From assembly GCA_023458315.1 (NCBI GenBank), contig JAEXAH010000104.1, forward strand, positions 1 through 48,426: DNA of 48,426 bases, read 5' to 3'. The notes beneath the pieces are model-generated. The model was not told where the DNA came from. It saw nothing but the letters and a program-made list of their open reading frames with translations, and did no database searches. The position numbers and the translations under genes are program-made. Each line of letters starts with the position of its first letter. Position 1 is the first letter of the stretch. Of the stretch, positions 25,786 to 34,107 are shown in pieces. Origin of the DNA: Pseudomonadota bacterium. GTDB taxonomy: Bacteria; Pseudomonadota; Alphaproteobacteria; Rhodospirillales; Magnetospirillaceae.

Positions 25786-26355
25786 GTGGAGCATTCTTCC
25801 ACGATGGCGGAGGTCGAGGATACAACCGCCCTGCTGGTCAGGGTGGCGGTGGAACGCGACCGGCAGGCATTCGCCCGCTTGTTCCAGCATTACGCGCCCC
25901 GGCTGAAGAGCTACATGCGCAAGCTGGGCTGTGACGACGCGGTCGCCGAGGATCTGGCGCAGGAGGCCATGCTGGCCGTGTGGCGCAAGGCGGACCGCTT
26001 CGATCCGGCCAAGTCGGGCGCGGGCACCTGGATTTTCACCATCGCCCGCAACCTGCGCATCGACCGGCTGCGGCGCGAACGGCGGCCGGAAGTGGACGAG
26101 GACGATCTGGCCGAAATGCCGGACGATTCCCCGTCGGCCGACGAGGTTCTGGCCAACCGGCGATCGGGTGAGAAAATCCGCCGGGCGGTTGCCGACCTGC
26201 CGACGGAACAGGCCCAGGTGGTGACTTTGTCCTTTTATGAAGACCACCCCCACGCCGACATCGCCGCGCGGCTGGGAATACCCTTGGGAACCGTGAAATC
26301 GCGTTTGCGCCTGGCCATGAAACGGATCCGGGCGGCCCTTGGAGACGAGATGTGA
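25786..26355 (+). CDS. rpoE: ECF sigma factor RpoE (ChrR-controlled, ECF11-like)
   Basis: A group 4 sigma factor of 189 residues. Region 2 runs from FARLFQHYAPRLKSYMRKLG to WRKADRFDPAKSGAGTWIFTIARNLRIDRLRRERRP. Region 4 contains QAQVVTLSFYEDHPHADIAARLGIPLGTVKSRLRLAMKRIR. The GTG at 25786 is chosen because AAAGGAG lies five bases upstream; in-frame alternatives are ATG 25702 and ATG 25804. The stop overlaps the start of chrR. The pairing with a ChrR protein and the TGATCC promoters identify the singlet-oxygen-response type. It should be held inactive by ChrR until released. Confidence 0.92.
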   Translation: MEHSSTMAEVEDTTALLVRVAVERDRQAFARLFQHYAPRLKSYMRKLGCDDAVAEDLAQEAMLAVWRKADRFDPAKSGAGTWIFTIARNLRIDRLRRERRPEVDEDDLAEMPDDSPSADEVLANRRSGEKIRRAVADLPTEQAQVVTLSFYEDHPHADIAARLGIPLGTVKSRLRLAMKRIRAALGDEM

Positions 26356-27002
26356 TGACTGCCTCCTTCCATCCCGCGGACGAATTTCTGGTGGCCTATG
26401 GCGCCGGGTCGCTGGACGAAGCCACCGCCCTGCTGGTCGCCACCCATCTGGCCCTGTGCCCGCGCTGCCGGGGCGAAGTCGCCCGCATCGAAACCATGGG
26501 CGGCACCATCCTGGAATCCCTGCCGCCGGCCCAGATGCAGGCCGGGGCCTTGGACGCCGTGCTGGCCCGCCTGGACGAACCGGCCCCGCCGCCCCGGCGC
26601 ACGCCCCGTCCCACCGCGCCGTCGTTCATTCCCGGGCCGCTGCGCGACTATCTGGGCGATGGCATCGAGGGCATCCGCTGGAAGCGGCTGGCGAGCGGCC
26701 TGGAACAATCGCTGGTGCTGGAAAGCGGCCGCGCCCGCGCCCGGCTGTATCGCATCGCCCCCGGCGTCACCATCCCCGAGCATGGGCACGAGGGCAACGA
26801 ACTGACGCTGGTGCTGCGGGGCGGCTTCAGCGACATCAACGGCCATTACGGCCCCGGCGACGTGGCCAGCGCCGATGTCGGGGTGATCCACAATCCGGTG
26901 GCCGACCGTGACGGCGCCTGCATCTGCCTGGCCGTCACCGATGCCCCGCTGCGGCTGACCGGGCTGTTGGGACGGCTGGTATCGCCGTTTCTGAACCTGT
27001 AG
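26355..27002 (+). CDS. chrR: Zinc anti-sigma factor ChrR
   Basis: A 215-residue two-domain anti-sigma factor. With the ATG at 26355 the zinc ligands of the anti-sigma domain fall at His6, His31, Cys35 and Cys38 (HLALCPRC), the same numbering as in Rhodobacter sphaeroides ChrR, which supports this start over the GTG three bases earlier. The C-terminal cupin (about 105-205) keeps His143, His145, Glu149 and His179, and a CIC pair (189/191). In the known system, singlet oxygen or organic peroxides act through the cupin to free RpoE. Start and sigma stop overlap as TGATG. Confidence 0.94.
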   Translation: MTASFHPADEFLVAYGAGSLDEATALLVATHLALCPRCRGEVARIETMGGTILESLPPAQMQAGALDAVLARLDEPAPPPRRTPRPTAPSFIPGPLRDYLGDGIEGIRWKRLASGLEQSLVLESGRARARLYRIAPGVTIPEHGHEGNELTLVLRGGFSDINGHYGPGDVASADVGVIHNPVADRDGACICLAVTDAPLRLTGLLGRLVSPFLNL

Positions 27003-27005
27003 GGG

Positions 27006-27035
27006 TGATCCATCCGCCGTGGCGGCACGTATCCA
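27006..27035 (+). promoter_or_regulatory. RpoE-type promoter of the SDR operon
   Basis: TGATCC (27006-27011), exactly 18 bases, then TATCCA (27030-27035), beginning four bases after the chrR stop. It should drive the four-gene operon that begins at 27067. Confidence 0.75.
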
Positions 27036-27066
27036 GGAAGAACAGCATCCTGGAGGTGTCGCCGTC

Positions 27067-27798
27067 ATGTCCGCCCCCATCCTGATCTTCGGTGCCACCG
27101 GCGGCATCGGTTCGGCCCTCGCCCGCCGACTTGCCACGGAAGGCCACGCGCTGCACCTGTCGGCCCGTTCCGAACCGCCGCTTGCGGCGCTGGCCACGGA
27201 ACTGGGCTGCGATTTCACCCCCGGCGACGTCACCGCCGAAGCCGATATCCTGCGTGTCGTGGAACGGGCGGCTGGACCCGAGGGACGCCTGCGCGGGCTG
27301 GCCTACGCGGTCGGAACCATGGCGCTGAAGCCACTGGCCGCCACGACCGGCCAGGATCTGGCCGATGCCCTGCGACGCGACGTGATCGGGGCGTTCCTGG
27401 CGGCCAAGGCGGCCCGCAAGGCGCTGGCCGCCGCCAATGGCGCCGTGGTGCTGTTTTCGTCGGTGGCCGCCCGGCGGGGCTTTGCATCCCATACGGCAAT
27501 CGGCACCGCCAAGGCCGCCGTCGAGGGTCTGACCCTGGCGCTGGCCGCCGATCTGGCGCCCGATGTGCGGGTGAACGCCGTGGCCCCCAGCCTGACCCGC
27601 ACGCCCCTGGCCGCCCCGATCCTCGGCAGCGAAGCCATGGCCAAGGCGATTGCCGCCCGCCATGCCCTGAAGCGGCTGGGAGAACCCGACGATGGCGCCG
27701 CCATGGCGGCATTCCTGCTGTCGGAACAGGCGGCGTGGATCACCGGCCAGATCATGGCGGTGGATGGCGGGCGCGCCAGCGTGGAGGCGCGGGGATGA
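27067..27798 (+). CDS. SDR-family protein with the catalytic tyrosine replaced
   Basis: A 243-residue short-chain dehydrogenase/reductase-type protein. The nucleotide-binding motif is GATGGIG (9-15), and the catalytic serine region is VVLFSSVAAR (131-132). The usual YxxxK is IGTAK (145-149): the tyrosine position is isoleucine (codon atc) while Lys149 stays. Normal SDR proton transfer should therefore be impaired, unless another residue substitutes. GGAGGTG precedes the ATG. It is the first gene behind an RpoE-type promoter and overlaps the next gene (ATGA). It may bind nucleotide without classical oxidoreductase activity. Confidence 0.85.
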   Translation: MSAPILIFGATGGIGSALARRLATEGHALHLSARSEPPLAALATELGCDFTPGDVTAEADILRVVERAAGPEGRLRGLAYAVGTMALKPLAATTGQDLADALRRDVIGAFLAAKAARKALAAANGAVVLFSSVAARRGFASHTAIGTAKAAVEGLTLALAADLAPDVRVNAVAPSLTRTPLAAPILGSEAMAKAIAARHALKRLGEPDDGAAMAAFLLSEQAAWITGQIMAVDGGRASVEARG

Positions 27799-28397
27799 AG
27801 CGGATTCTGACCGCCCTGGTCCTGCTGCTGGCCGCCCCCGCCGCTTGGGCGGGCGGCAGCGCCGATTTCACCGTGCTGCGCGACGGCACGCCCATCGGCC
27901 ATCATCGCGTCCTGGTCAGCCGCGAGGGCGAGGAAACCAGGGTCGAGGTGGACATCGCCCTGGACGTTTCGCTGGGCTTCATCCCGCTGTACCGCTATCG
28001 CCACCAATCGCGCGAGGTCTGGCGGAATGACCGGCTGACGGCCCTGGACAGCACCACCGACGACAACGGCGACCGGTTTCGAGTGACCGCACGCGCGGTG
28101 CAGGCCGGGCTTGAGGTCACGACGGGCCGCCAAACACTGCTGCTGCCCGACGACACCGTGCCGACCAGCTATTGGAACCCGGCGCTGGTCAGCGGCCGCA
28201 CCGTCCTGGACAGCCAGGAAGGCCGCCGCCTCGACCTGTCCGTGGCCCCGACCGCGCCGGGCCGCTGGCAATTGCGGGGCGACGTCAACCTGGACATCGC
28301 CTATGACCAGCGGGGGCAATGGACGGGGTTGTGGTTCCGCCACACCGGCTCGGACTTCACCTATATCCCCAGAACCATGGCGGAGCGGCGGCCATGA
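27795..28397 (+). CDS. Exported DUF6134-like protein
   Basis: A 200-residue protein with a Sec signal peptide (MKRILTALVLLLAAPAAWAG). The mature part is beta-rich, with DGTPIGHHRVLVSREGEETR, GFIPLYRYRHQSREVWRNDRL, ALDSTTDDNGDRF and a WFRHTGSDFTYI end, as in the DUF6134 family of unknown function. It probably acts in the periplasm, perhaps on a lipid or isoprenoid, given its cotranscribed neighbours. Start and end overlap the flanking SDR genes by four bases each. Confidence 0.75.
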   Translation: MKRILTALVLLLAAPAAWAGGSADFTVLRDGTPIGHHRVLVSREGEETRVEVDIALDVSLGFIPLYRYRHQSREVWRNDRLTALDSTTDDNGDRFRVTARAVQAGLEVTTGRQTLLLPDDTVPTSYWNPALVSGRTVLDSQEGRRLDLSVAPTAPGRWQLRGDVNLDIAYDQRGQWTGLWFRHTGSDFTYIPRTMAERRP

Positions 28398-29125
28398 ACG
28401 GTCCCGTTTGGATCACCGGCGCCGGGTCGGGCATCGGCCTTGCCTTGGCCGAGGCGCTGGCCCGCCAGGGACAGAGCGTGATCGCCAGCGGACGGCGCGC
28501 CGAGCCGCTGCGAACCCTGGCGGAGCGCCATTCCACCGTCATCCCCCGGCCCGTGGACGTGACCGACCTGGACGCGGTGCGCCGGGTGGTGGCGGATATG
28601 GGTGCGGTGGAGACGGCCATCCTGTGCGCGGGCACCCATCAGCCCACACCGGCGACGGCCTTTGACGCCCAGGACGTGCGGCGGCTGATGGAGGCCAATC
28701 TGATGGGCATCGTCCATTGCGTCGAGGCCCTGTTGCCCGGCATGCTGGCGCGCAAGCGCGGCCGCCTGGTCCTGGTCGCATCGGTGGCTGGGTATCGCGG
28801 CCTGCCCACCGCCGCGGGCTATTGCGCCAGCAAGGCGGCGGTGATCGCCCTGGCCGAATCGCTGCGGCTGGACCTGACCGGCACCGGCATCGACGTGCGG
28901 CTGGTCAATCCGGGGTTCGTCGATACCCCGTTGACCCGCCGCAATCCGTTTCCCATGCCGGACATCATTTCCGCCGAGCAGGCGGCGCGGCATATTCTGG
29001 ACGGATTGGCACGCGATGGCTTCGAGATCGCCTTCCCGCGCCGCTTCGCCCTGGTCATGAAGCTGCTGCGGCTGCTTCCCGACCGTCTGTTCTTCCCCCT
29101 GATGCGAAAGGTGACGGGATGCTGA
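28394..29125 (+). CDS. Short-chain dehydrogenase/reductase
   Basis: A 243-residue SDR enzyme with an intact active site: GAGSGIG (9-15), LCAGT, the serine in VLVASVAGYRG and the YCASK catalytic motif (about 148-152), followed by NPGFVDTPLT. The C-terminus (FPRRFALVMKLLRLLPDRLFF) is basic and hydrophobic, suggesting association with the membrane and a lipid-like substrate. It overlaps both neighbours in the RpoE-controlled operon. The substrate is unknown. Confidence 0.88.
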   Translation: MNGPVWITGAGSGIGLALAEALARQGQSVIASGRRAEPLRTLAERHSTVIPRPVDVTDLDAVRRVVADMGAVETAILCAGTHQPTPATAFDAQDVRRLMEANLMGIVHCVEALLPGMLARKRGRLVLVASVAGYRGLPTAAGYCASKAAVIALAESLRLDLTGTGIDVRLVNPGFVDTPLTRRNPFPMPDIISAEQAARHILDGLARDGFEIAFPRRFALVMKLLRLLPDRLFFPLMRKVTGC

Positions 29126-29535
29126 ACGCCTGGGCCGAATTCTGGCAGGGACTGACCCGCGAAACCATTGGCGACGCCCGCGCGCTGTGTGCCGCCGATC
29201 TGCGTTTCGTCGATCCCTTCAACGACCTGAGCGGGATCGATCGGTTCGAGCGCCTGCTGCACCACATGTTCGACACCACCCAAGACCCGCGCTTCGTGGT
29301 GAGCGACCGGGCCATGGGCGCCCAGGCAGGCTATTTGCGCTGGGATTTCAGCGCCCGCCTGTCGGGGCGACCGGTGACGCTGACCGGCATGAGCGAAATC
29401 CGCTTCGCCCCCGATGGCCGTGTCGCCCTGCACCGTGACCATTGGGATGCCGGTGCCCAGGTCTATGCCCGGGTGCCGGTCCTGGGGGCCGCCATCCGTC
29501 TTGTCAGGAAGCGGCTTTCGCTTCCGGCTTCATGA
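29119..29535 (+). CDS. SnoaL-like/NTF2-fold protein
   Basis: A 138-residue protein of the SnoaL-like, NTF2-fold type: a short helix with FWQGLTRETIGDAR, then LRFVDPFNDLSGIDRFERLL, and a sheet ending in DGRVALHRDHWDAG. Family members are polyketide cyclases or isomerases, or have no assigned reaction. Its start overlaps the SDR stop (ATGCTGA). Its last 32 bases overlap the 3' end of the convergent lipoprotein gene. The reaction here is unknown. Confidence 0.78.
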   Translation: MLNAWAEFWQGLTRETIGDARALCAADLRFVDPFNDLSGIDRFERLLHHMFDTTQDPRFVVSDRAMGAQAGYLRWDFSARLSGRPVTLTGMSEIRFAPDGRVALHRDHWDAGAQVYARVPVLGAAIRLVRKRLSLPAS

Positions 29536-30124
29536 AGAACAGCGTCACCTGCCCCAGTTCAAGCCCCCACTTGCTGACGCGGGCGCGGTTGATCACCACC
29601 CCGCCCGGTTGCAGGAACATCCAGTCGTCGAACGCCACCCGCAAGGTGCCGTCGCCCACCTTGAGGTCCATCACATAGGACCAATTGAGGGCATTGCCCG
29701 CCGCTTCGCCCTGGGCGGTGCCGACCACGTCGCCCGCCGTGCCGTCATAGCGTCCGTCGGGGCGCTTGCGGATGGTCCAGGTGCGTCGTTCCGTCTCGCC
29801 GTCGTCGTACTGGAAGAATTCGTCCAGCGTCAGGCTTTCGCCGTCCCAGTGACCGGCAATGTCCACGGTGAACTGGCGCCGCACCCTGCCGAACCGGTCC
29901 TCGAACAGACCCCAGGCCCGGGTGTTTCCGGCGAAATACTCCTCAAGAACCAGCGTGTTGGGCGACTTGGCGAAATCGGCGGGCTTCATGGCGGCGCATC
30001 CCGTAACCAGCAAAAGGACGGACAGGGTCAGAAGGACGATCCGTTGGCGCAGCGCGGCCTGCCGCGCCTGGTCCAGGGAAAAGCGCAGGATCACAAGGGC
30101 GGCCAACTGGCGCCGGGTGGGCAT
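29504..30124 (-). CDS. DUF3833-family lipoprotein
   Basis: A 206-residue protein with a lipoprotein signal (VLLTLSVLLLVTGC, lipidated Cys at about residue 43). The conserved body has LVLEEYFAGNTRAWGLFEDR, DIAGHWDGESLTLDEFFQYDDG, the charged repeat ERRTWTIRK and VINRARVSKWG, as in DUF3833. The family is of unknown function and often sits with CFA-synthase and DUF1365 genes. Start and cfa stop share TGATG. The signal peptide is preceded by an unusually long N-terminal segment, so a later start is possible. It overlaps the convergent SnoaL-like gene by 32 bases. Confidence 0.8.
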   Translation of the reverse strand: MPTRRQLAALVILRFSLDQARQAALRQRIVLLTLSVLLLVTGCAAMKPADFAKSPNTLVLEEYFAGNTRAWGLFEDRFGRVRRQFTVDIAGHWDGESLTLDEFFQYDDGETERRTWTIRKRPDGRYDGTAGDVVGTAQGEAAGNALNWSYVMDLKVGDGTLRVAFDDWMFLQPGGVVINRARVSKWGLELGQVTLFFMKPEAKAAS

Positions 30125-31344
30125 CACCGGCGTTCCAGCAGCAGATGGCGCACGTCGATGGCGTCGGTGCGGAATCCGGCGCGGCAATAGGCGATGTAGA
30201 ATTCCCACAGCCGCTTGAACCGGGTGTCGAAGCCCAGGGGCTGGATGGTGGGCCACGCCTCGGCGAATGCCCGCCCCCATTCGGCCAGCGTCCGTTCGTA
30301 ATCCGCGCCGAAACAGCGGGTGGTGGCCAGGGTCAGGCCCGCCCGCTCGGCCTGCTGCCGCAATGCCGCCGGACTGGGCAGCATGCCGCCGGGGAAGACG
30401 TGGCGCTGGATGAAGTCGCAGCCCGCGCGATAGGCGGGGAAACGCTCGTCGGCGATGGTGATGGCCTGGAGCCCGGCCTTTCCGCCCGGCTTGAGGCGAT
30501 CATGCAAGGTGGCGAAATAGGTCGGCCACCAGCGTTCGCCCACCGCCTCGATCATCTCGATGGAAACGATGCGGTCGAAGCTGCCCTGGACGTCCCGATA
30601 ATCCTGAAGACGGATTTCCACCCGGTCGCCCAGGCCCGCCTGGGCCATGCGCCGCACCGCCCAATCGTGCTGTTCCCGCGACAGGGTCAGCCCGACCACG
30701 CGGGCACCGTAATCGCGGGCGGCGATCTCGGCGAATCCGCCCCAGCCACAGCCGATTTCCAGCACGGTCATGCCCGGCGCCAGACCGATATCGTCGGCCA
30801 AGGCGCGGTATTTGCGATCCTGCGCCGCCGCCAGACTGTCCTGCGGCCTGGCATACAGCGCGGCGGAATAGGTCATGCCCGCATCCAGCCATTGGGAATA
30901 GAAGGCGTTGCCCAGATCATAATGGGCGGCGATGTTGCGACGGCTGCCGCGCCGGGTGTTCTCGCGGCGCCGATGCCAGAACCGCCGCATCAGCCGCACC
31001 ATGCCGTGGCCGTCCAGCGGGTCGGCCCGGACACGGTCGTTGCGGTCGCCCAGTTCCAGCAGGGCCGCCAGATCGGGGCTGTCCCAATCGCCGTCCATGT
31101 AGGCTTCGGCCAGACCGACCACGCCGCCCAGCAGCAACCGGCGCAAGGCGCGGGTGGTGTTCAGCCGCAAGGCCGCGTGCGGTCCGGGCTGCGGCCCGGT
31201 CAGGACGTGTTGCGCCCCCGATGGCAGGGTCAGGGTCAGGCTGCCCACGTTCAGGCGTTGGGCCAGCAGACCGGGGATCACGGCATCGGTCAGACGGCGG
31301 GCGCCGCCCGCCAACAGGGGAAGCAGCAGGGTTTGGGCGGTCAT
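30124..31344 (-). CDS. cfa: Cyclopropane-fatty-acid synthase-type methyltransferase
   Basis: A 406-residue SAM-dependent lipid methyltransferase. An N-terminal lipid-binding domain (about 1-125, LAEAYMDGDWDSPDL) precedes the catalytic domain with NIAAHYDLGNAFY (138-149), the SAM motif VLEIGCGWGGFAE (194-206) and a C-terminal EFYIAYCRAGF. It should add a methyl or methylene group to unsaturated acyl chains of membrane lipids. In the known RpoE/ChrR regulon a relative of this enzyme starts the methylated/furan fatty acid route, so methyl transfer rather than cyclopropane formation is possible. It overlaps DUF1365 by four bases. Confidence 0.92.
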   Translation of the reverse strand: MTAQTLLLPLLAGGARRLTDAVIPGLLAQRLNVGSLTLTLPSGAQHVLTGPQPGPHAALRLNTTRALRRLLLGGVVGLAEAYMDGDWDSPDLAALLELGDRNDRVRADPLDGHGMVRLMRRFWHRRRENTRRGSRRNIAAHYDLGNAFYSQWLDAGMTYSAALYARPQDSLAAAQDRKYRALADDIGLAPGMTVLEIGCGWGGFAEIAARDYGARVVGLTLSREQHDWAVRRMAQAGLGDRVEIRLQDYRDVQGSFDRIVSIEMIEAVGERWWPTYFATLHDRLKPGGKAGLQAITIADERFPAYRAGCDFIQRHVFPGGMLPSPAALRQQAERAGLTLATTRCFGADYERTLAEWGRAFAEAWPTIQPLGFDTRFKRLWEFYIAYCRAGFRTDAIDVRHLLLERR

Positions 31345-32114
31345 GGCAGATCACCTTGCGGACAAATGGATACCGGGGCGGCGGGCGGCGTCGGCTTGCG
31401 ATGAAAGGGGGCACCCTTGAGCCAAAGGCGCAGCGCCTCGTAATGGATGCCGCCGACGATCTTGAGCGGCAGCAAGGGATAGGCCAGGGCGACGCGGGCC
31501 AACGCCGCGTCGGTCAGTTCGACCCGCCGCGCCACATGGCTGGCCACCAGGATGGGGCGGCCGTCGTCGCGGGCGGTTTCGCGGATGGTCTGGGCATAGG
31601 TGTCGGCGGGCGGACGCAGCGCGAAGCGATAGGTCGCCGACAGGCCGATGAAGGGCGAGACGTGGAAGCATTTGTCGGCATGGTGGGCCAAGGTCCGCCC
31701 GTCCCCCTGGACCCGAACCAGATAGCAATGGCGCTCGCCGAAGGTGTTGTGCACCTGATACAGCACCGCCGCCAGATCGCCGCTGCCATCGTGGCAGAAC
31801 CATGTGGTCAGGGGGGTGAAGCCGAATCCCAGGACGCGGGGAAACAGATGCACCCGCACCGGGCCGTCGGCCTGGATGCCCGCCGCCGCCAGATGACCGG
31901 CGATCCAGGCGCGCGGATCGTCGCTCCCCGCCCCCAGGTCGGCATCGTGGACCGAAAACAGATTGGTCCGGTTATGGGAGAACAGCCGCAGACCCAACCG
32001 GGGCAATTCGTCCAGGTCGATCAGCAGCGAGGCGACCTGATAGGTGAAGCGGTGGCCGACGGGATCGAGCCGATGATGCATCACCTGTCCGCGATACAGG
32101 CACGAGACGGTCAT
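31341..32114 (-). CDS. DUF1365-family protein
   Basis: A 257-residue protein with family blocks SCLYRGQVMHHRLDPVGHRF, LFSHNRTNLFSVHDADLG, RVHLFPRVLGFGFTPLTTWF, NTFGERHCYL and KCFHVSPFIGL. DUF1365 proteins are found almost always between an FAD oxidase and a CFA-type methyltransferase, and are linked to lipid modification, including the furan fatty acid pathway of related alphaproteobacteria. Four histidine-rich patches could hold metal or heme. It overlaps cfa (ATGA) and lies five bases after the oxidase gene. Confidence 0.9.
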   Translation of the reverse strand: MTVSCLYRGQVMHHRLDPVGHRFTYQVASLLIDLDELPRLGLRLFSHNRTNLFSVHDADLGAGSDDPRAWIAGHLAAAGIQADGPVRVHLFPRVLGFGFTPLTTWFCHDGSGDLAAVLYQVHNTFGERHCYLVRVQGDGRTLAHHADKCFHVSPFIGLSATYRFALRPPADTYAQTIRETARDDGRPILVASHVARRVELTDAALARVALAYPLLPLKIVGGIHYEALRLWLKGAPFHRKPTPPAAPVSICPQGDLP

Positions 32115-32119
32115 GGCCC

Positions 32120-33418
32120 CTACTCCGCCGCCTGGGCCATGGCCTGCCAAGGGGCGGTGCAGCCCAGGCGCTTGGCGACGTTCAGGCCCGAGGTGAAGGC
32201 GTCTTCATGGAAGCCGTAGCCGAAATACGAGCCGCAGAACCACGTGCGATTGACGCCTTGCAGGCCATTCAGGCGCTTTTGGGCGGTCATGGCGGCGCCG
32301 TCGAAGACCGGATGGTGATAGGTGAAGGTCTGGTGGACCAGTTCGGGCCGGGGCTCGCTGATCGGGTTCAGGGTGACGAACAGCGGCAGGTGCTCGGGCA
32401 GTGATTGCAGCCGGTTCATCCAATAGGTGACACACAGGCTGCGGGCGCCGTCCTCGCCCGCGCGGCCCAGATAGTTCCAGGCCGACCACACCCGCCGCCG
32501 AACCGGCATCAGCGCCGGGTCGGAATGCAGCACGGCCAGGTTTTCCTGATAGCTGAAAGCCCCCAGCACATCGCGCTCGGACGGCGTGGCGTCGCCCAGC
32601 ATGCGCAGGGCTTCGTCGGCATGGGCACCGATCACCACATCGTCGAACGGTTCGGAGCGGCCATCCCGGCCGACGACCGTCACGCCGTCCGCATGGCGCA
32701 GGACGGTGGCGACCGGGCTGTCGAGACGGATGCGCCCGTGCAAGCCGCTGGTGATGCGGCGGACATATTCCCGGCTTCCGCCGGTCACGGTGCGCCAGCG
32801 CGGCCGCCCCGTCACCTGCAACAGACCGTGATTGGCGCAGAACCGCACGAAACTGATTGCGGGAAACTCCAGCATGGTGCGGCTGGGCGCCGACCAGATG
32901 GCGGCGGCCATGGGCAGCAGATGGTCGTCGATGAAGGCGCGGCCATAGCCGCCACGGTCCAGATACTCGCCCAGGCTCAGATCGTCGCCGGTTCCAGCCA
33001 ACAGGGCCGGTGCCTCGCGGTAAAAGCGCAGGATGTCGGCGACCATGCCCAGAAAGCGGGGCCGGACCAGATTGGACGGCTGGCCGAACAGACCGCCCAG
33101 GCTGCCGCCGGAATATTCCAGCGCGCCGCCATCCACCGACACGCCAAAGGACATGTCGGTGGCCTGGGTCGGGACCTCCAACTCGGCGAACATGCGGATC
33201 AGATTGGGATAGTTGCGTTCGTTATAGACGATGAAGCCGGTATCCACCGGAATGCCGGAAACCTCGACGGTGTTGGCATGGCCGCCCACATGGGCGTTCT
33301 GCTCGAAAACGGTGACGTCGTGATTGCGTTGCAGCAGCCATGCGGCGCCAAGGGCGGCGGCACCGCTGCCGATGACGGCGATGCGGCGGCGGGGCGGATG
33401 GGCGGACAGATGGGTCAT
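32120..33418 (-). CDS. FAD-dependent amine-oxidase-type oxidoreductase
   Basis: A 432-residue flavoprotein of the NAD(P)-binding/amine-oxidase family (COG2907 type). The dinucleotide motif VIGSGAAALGAAWLL (about 14-28) is followed by TVFEQNAHVGGHANTV. The C-terminal FAD-contact block has WFCGSYFGYGFHEDAFTSGL. The start at 33418 is 30 bases downstream of an RpoE-type -10. Together with DUF1365 and CFA synthase, it forms the cassette linked to methylated and furan fatty acid formation under singlet-oxygen stress. A fatty-acyl desaturase or oxidase role is inferred from that context. Confidence 0.9.
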   Translation of the reverse strand: MTHLSAHPPRRRIAVIGSGAAALGAAWLLQRNHDVTVFEQNAHVGGHANTVEVSGIPVDTGFIVYNERNYPNLIRMFAELEVPTQATDMSFGVSVDGGALEYSGGSLGGLFGQPSNLVRPRFLGMVADILRFYREAPALLAGTGDDLSLGEYLDRGGYGRAFIDDHLLPMAAAIWSAPSRTMLEFPAISFVRFCANHGLLQVTGRPRWRTVTGGSREYVRRITSGLHGRIRLDSPVATVLRHADGVTVVGRDGRSEPFDDVVIGAHADEALRMLGDATPSERDVLGAFSYQENLAVLHSDPALMPVRRRVWSAWNYLGRAGEDGARSLCVTYWMNRLQSLPEHLPLFVTLNPISEPRPELVHQTFTYHHPVFDGAAMTAQKRLNGLQGVNRTWFCGSYFGYGFHEDAFTSGLNVAKRLGCTAPWQAMAQAAE

Positions 33419-33447
33419 GTTTCCCCCTTCGGAACAGCGTCTTTCCC

Positions 33448-33477
33448 CCTTTACGCGAGGCGACGCGGCCCGGATCA
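33448..33477 (-). promoter_or_regulatory. RpoE-type promoter of the oxidase-DUF1365-cfa-lipoprotein operon
   Basis: On the minus strand: TGATCC (33477-33472), exactly 18 bases, then TAAAGG (33453-33448). The start codon lies about 30 bases further on. The first three bases of the -35 are also the stop codon of folE, so the two operons are packed without a gap. Confidence 0.82.
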
Positions 33478-34086
33478 CCGGACCAGCGAAAGAAATTCCC
33501 GGCGCAGCGCACCGTCCTCGCGGAAGGCACCCAGCATGCGGCTTGTCACCATGGTGACACCGGGCTTGTGCACACCACGGGTGGTCATGCATTCGTGCGC
33601 GGCCTCGATCACCACGGCCACGCCCTTGGGCTGCAACACCTCGTCGATGGCGTTGGCGATCTGCGCCGTCAGCTTTTCCTGGATTTGCAGGCGCTTCGAG
33701 AACACCTCGGCCACGCGCGCCAGTTTCGAGATGCCGACCACGCGGCGGTCGGGCAGATAGGCCACGTGCACCTTGCCGACGATGGGGACCATGTGATGCT
33801 CGCAATGGCTTTCCAGGCGGATGTCGCGCAGCAGCACCATCTCGTCATAGCCGTCGGTTTCCTCGAACGTGCGGTTCAGGATCTCGATGGGGTCCTGGTC
33901 ATAGCCGCTGAAGAATTCCTCGTAGGCGCGGACCACGCGGTCGGGGGTGCCGATCAGTCCCTCGCGGTCGGGATCGTCGCCGGTCCAGCGCAACAGCGTG
34001 CGCACGGCGGCTTCCGCCTCGGCGCGGCTGGGGCGGCCCGAAGTGCCGGGGGATTCGCGCACGATCATGGTGGGGGTGGCGTTCAT
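33475..34086 (-). CDS. folE: GTP cyclohydrolase I
   Basis: A 203-residue enzyme that converts GTP to dihydroneopterin triphosphate, the first step of folate/pterin synthesis. Zinc and catalytic residues are in ESHCEHHMVPI and in HECMTTRGVHKPG, and VGISKLARVAEVFSKRLQ(I)QEKL is conserved. Its place as third gene behind an RpoE-type promoter suggests stress-induced pterin supply; in related bacteria the same regulon contains a folE-type gene and a photolyase that uses a folate antenna. No photolyase gene is in the window. Confidence 0.95.
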   Translation of the reverse strand: MNATPTMIVRESPGTSGRPSRAEAEAAVRTLLRWTGDDPDREGLIGTPDRVVRAYEEFFSGYDQDPIEILNRTFEETDGYDEMVLLRDIRLESHCEHHMVPIVGKVHVAYLPDRRVVGISKLARVAEVFSKRLQIQEKLTAQIANAIDEVLQPKGVAVVIEAAHECMTTRGVHKPGVTMVTSRMLGAFREDGALRREFLSLVR

Positions 34087-34107
34087 GGGCCGTCTCCGAT
34101 AAGTGGA

